A DNA stretch of 8,429 nucleotides. Origin: an uncultured Ruminococcus sp. (lineage in GTDB: Bacteria > Bacillota > Clostridia > Oscillospirales > Ruminococcaceae). The notes below the pieces were generated by a model. It was given only the letters and a program-made list of their open reading frames with translations. It ran no database searches and was not told where the DNA came from. The stretch is from assembly GCA_945876155.1 (NCBI GenBank), contig CAMCMW010000048.1:1-8429 (forward strand), written 5' to 3'. Of this stretch, positions 6,675-8,429 are shown piece by piece. The position numbers and the translations under genes are program-made. The first letter of the stretch is position 1, and each line of letters begins with the position of its first letter.

Positions 6675-7145
6675 ATGGCAAAAAAGCAGATATCCAGAGA
6701 AGGTTTTGAAAAACTTCAGGAAGAATACACACGACTTGTAACAGTCAGACGTGCTGAGGTTGCCCAGAAGCTGAAAGAGGCAAGATCCTTCGGTGACCTT
6801 TCAGAAAACGCTGAGTATGATGAGGCTAAAAACGAACAGGCACTTCTCGAGGCACAGATTGCACAGTTGGAAGAAACTATCTCAAATGCTGAGGTTGTTG
6901 ATGATGATAAAATTTCAGTAGATGAAATCGGTATCGGTTCTATTATCAAAATCAAGAGAGTAGGCAGTGAGGACGTCGAAACTCTCCAGATTGTCAGCAC
7001 AACTGAGGCTGATGTTGACGGCGGAAAAATTTCTGACGATTCTCCGATAGGAAAAGCGGCTATGAAGAAGAAAGTCGGCGATATTTTCATAGTTGAGGCT
7101 CCGGTAGGCGAACTCAGATTTGAAGTTATGGATATTTCAAAGTAA
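6675..7145 (+). CDS. greA: Transcription elongation factor GreA
   Basis: GreA enters the secondary channel of RNA polymerase and stimulates cleavage of backtracked RNA, rescuing stalled complexes. Counting from ATG 6675 the protein has 156 residues, about the normal size. The N-terminal coiled coil covers roughly residues 8-75. Its tip, FGDLSENAEYDEAKNEQ, carries acidic residues D41 and E44, equivalent to the metal-coordinating pair of E. coli GreA. The C-terminal FKBP-like domain shows the hallmark ISDDSPIGKAAMKKKVGD (119-136). An in-frame TTG at 6669 would add two residues. AAGGAG (6658-6663) is 5 bases from TTG and 11 from ATG, so spacing does not settle the start. ATG is preferred as the commoner codon and because MAKKQ is a natural beginning. 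lysS follows after 26 bases. Confidence 0.95.
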   Translation: MAKKQISREGFEKLQEEYTRLVTVRRAEVAQKLKEARSFGDLSENAEYDEAKNEQALLEAQIAQLEETISNAEVVDDDKISVDEIGIGSIIKIKRVGSEDVETLQIVSTTEADVDGGKISDDSPIGKAAMKKKVGDIFIVEAPVGELRFEVMDISK

Positions 7146-7171
7146 AATTAATTGGCGGTGAAAATCAGACA

Positions 7172-8429
7172 ATGAGTGAAAATCAGAATAATATAACAGA
7201 GGAAATTACCGAACAGGATATTAATATACTGAAAAAGGTGCGCCTTGAAAAGCTTGATGACTTAAAGTCAAGAAATGCTGACCCTTATCAGATAACAAAG
7301 TACGATGTCACAGGCAAAAATGCGGCTTTAAAGGCACAGTATGAGGCTGACGAGGCTGCTGCAAAGGCTGCTGCCGGCGACGATGAGGAAAAGCTTGCAC
7401 AGGAACTTGACAAGCTCAAGGAAAAGAAAGTTTCCATTGCCGGACGTATCATGAGCTGGCGTGATATGGGCAAGGCTAACTTCATTGACGTAAGAGATGA
7501 ATCTGACAGGATTCAGGTCTATGTCAGAATGAACGATATCGGCAAGGAAGAATTTGCTGAATTCAAGAAGTGGGATATCGGCGATATCGTTGGTATCGAG
7601 GGCTTTGTTTTCAGAACAAGAAAGGGAGAAATTTCTGTTCATGCAGAAAAGATAACTCTCCTTTCAAAGTCACTTCTTCCGCTTCCTGAAAAGTGGCACG
7701 GTCTTAAAGACCAGGATATGCGCTACAGACAGCGTTATCTTGACCTTATCGTAAATCCGGACGTCAAGGACACTTTTGTAAAGAGAAGTCTTATTCTCCG
7801 TGAGATAAGAAACTATCTTGACAGTCTGGGCTATATCGAGGTTGATACTCCGGTACTGCATACACTGGAAATCGGTGCAGCTGCAAGACCTTTCAAGACA
7901 CATCACAATGCCCTTGACATTGATATGTATCTGAGAATTGAAACAGAGCTTTATTTAAAGAGACTTATAGTAGGCGGCTTTGAAAAGGTTTACGAGGTAG
8001 GACGTATTTTCAGAAACGAGGGTATGGACACATCTCACAATCCGGAATTTACTTCAATTGAAATGTATCAGGCTTACACAGATTACAAGGGCATGATGGA
8101 ACTTATTGAAAATATGTACGAAACTCTTGCACTGAAAATTTGCGGAAATACTACTGTTTCATATCAGGGCGAACAGATTAACCTTGCAGCACCGTGGGAA
8201 AAGCTTACAATGGTTGAGGCTGTTAAGAAGTATGCCGGTGTTGACTACAATGACTGGGCAACTGACGAGGAGGCAAGAGCCTGTGCAAAGGCAAAGGGCG
8301 TAGAGGTCGAAGAGGGCGAAAATGCCACAAAGGGACACGTTCTCATTGCATTCTTTGACGAGTTTGTAGAGGCAAAGCTTATCCAGCCGACTATTATCTA
8401 CGATTACCCGGTTGAAAATTCTCCTCTTG
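7172..8429 (+). CDS. lysS: Lysyl-tRNA synthetase, class II (3' end outside window)
   Basis: LysRS charges tRNA-Lys with lysine using ATP. The frame is open from ATG 7172 to the window end, giving 419 codons. A full protein is about 500 residues, so the last part, including class II motif 3, is missing. The anticodon-binding OB domain begins near KVSIAGRIMSWRDMGK (86-101). The catalytic core begins around RYRQRYLDLIVNP (184-196), with motif 1 near 205-228, and contains RPFKTHHNALDIDMYLR (239-255). Motif 2 is FRNEGMDTSHNPEF (280-293). The N-terminal region holds an Ala/Glu/Lys-rich stretch (about 50-85) longer than in typical bacterial LysRS. GGCGGTGA (7154-7161) is a moderate ribosome binding site ten bases before ATG. 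The gene lies 26 bases after greA and is probably cotranscribed from the promoter at 6584. Confidence 0.95.
   Translation, partial: MSENQNNITEEITEQDINILKKVRLEKLDDLKSRNADPYQITKYDVTGKNAALKAQYEADEAAAKAAAGDDEEKLAQELDKLKEKKVSIAGRIMSWRDMGKANFIDVRDESDRIQVYVRMNDIGKEEFAEFKKWDIGDIVGIEGFVFRTRKGEISVHAEKITLLSKSLLPLPEKWHGLKDQDMRYRQRYLDLIVNPDVKDTFVKRSLILREIRNYLDSLGYIEVDTPVLHTLEIGAAARPFKTHHNALDIDMYLRIETELYLKRLIVGGFEKVYEVGRIFRNEGMDTSHNPEFTSIEMYQAYTDYKGMMELIENMYETLALKICGNTTVSYQGEQINLAAPWEKLTMVEAVKKYAGVDYNDWATDEEARACAKAKGVEVEEGENATKGHVLIAFFDEFVEAKLIQPTIIYDYPVENSPL

Noticed and set aside
1..8429. Mobile elements, CRISPR arrays, tRNA or rRNA genes, toxin-antitoxin or defence genes
   Set aside because: No transposase or integrase, no regularly spaced repeats, no cloverleaf or rRNA-like stretch was seen. 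The HTH gene sits with membrane proteins, not with a toxin.

Overview
The window is an ordinary stretch of chromosome from a low-to-moderate G+C Gram-positive bacterium. Strong Shine-Dalgarno sequences, textbook sigma-A promoters, a Sua5-type (long) threonylcarbamoyl-AMP synthase after prfA, and a DUF2975/small-HTH pair all point to Clostridia. Protein wording in RF1, the M18 peptidase and LysRS suggests a Ruminococcus-like member of the Oscillospiraceae. That placement is inference from memory of related proteins, not a search. All convincing genes are on the + strand and use the standard code; TGA is used as a stop.

Region 1 (1-4263) is a housekeeping operon. A leader or upstream-gene tail with a strong bulged hairpin precedes prfA (release factor 1), sua5 (first step of t6A tRNA modification), coaE (last step of coenzyme A synthesis) and a zinc-dependent M18 aminopeptidase. 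prfA, sua5 and coaE are abutting or overlapping, the peptidase follows 15 bases later with its own strong ribosome binding site, and the run ends in a clear intrinsic terminator at 4231-4263.

Region 2 (4264-6535) is a separate transcription unit with its own extended -10 promoter. It encodes a four-helix DUF2975 membrane protein, a 69-residue Cro/C1-type HTH regulator and a 490-residue polytopic membrane protein of the DUF4173/DUF4153 type. None of the three has an assigned function. Their tight packing, and a dyad at the transcription start, suggest a self-regulated membrane module. This is the least explained part of the window.

Region 3 (6536-8429) begins with a perfect-consensus promoter and a short leader carrying a small GC hairpin. 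It drives greA (transcript cleavage factor) and then lysS (lysyl-tRNA synthetase), which is cut by the window end before class II motif 3.

No tRNA, rRNA, CRISPR array, insertion sequence or phage gene was seen. No wholly new system is evident. The DUF2975-HTH-DUF4173 unit is the best candidate for follow-up.
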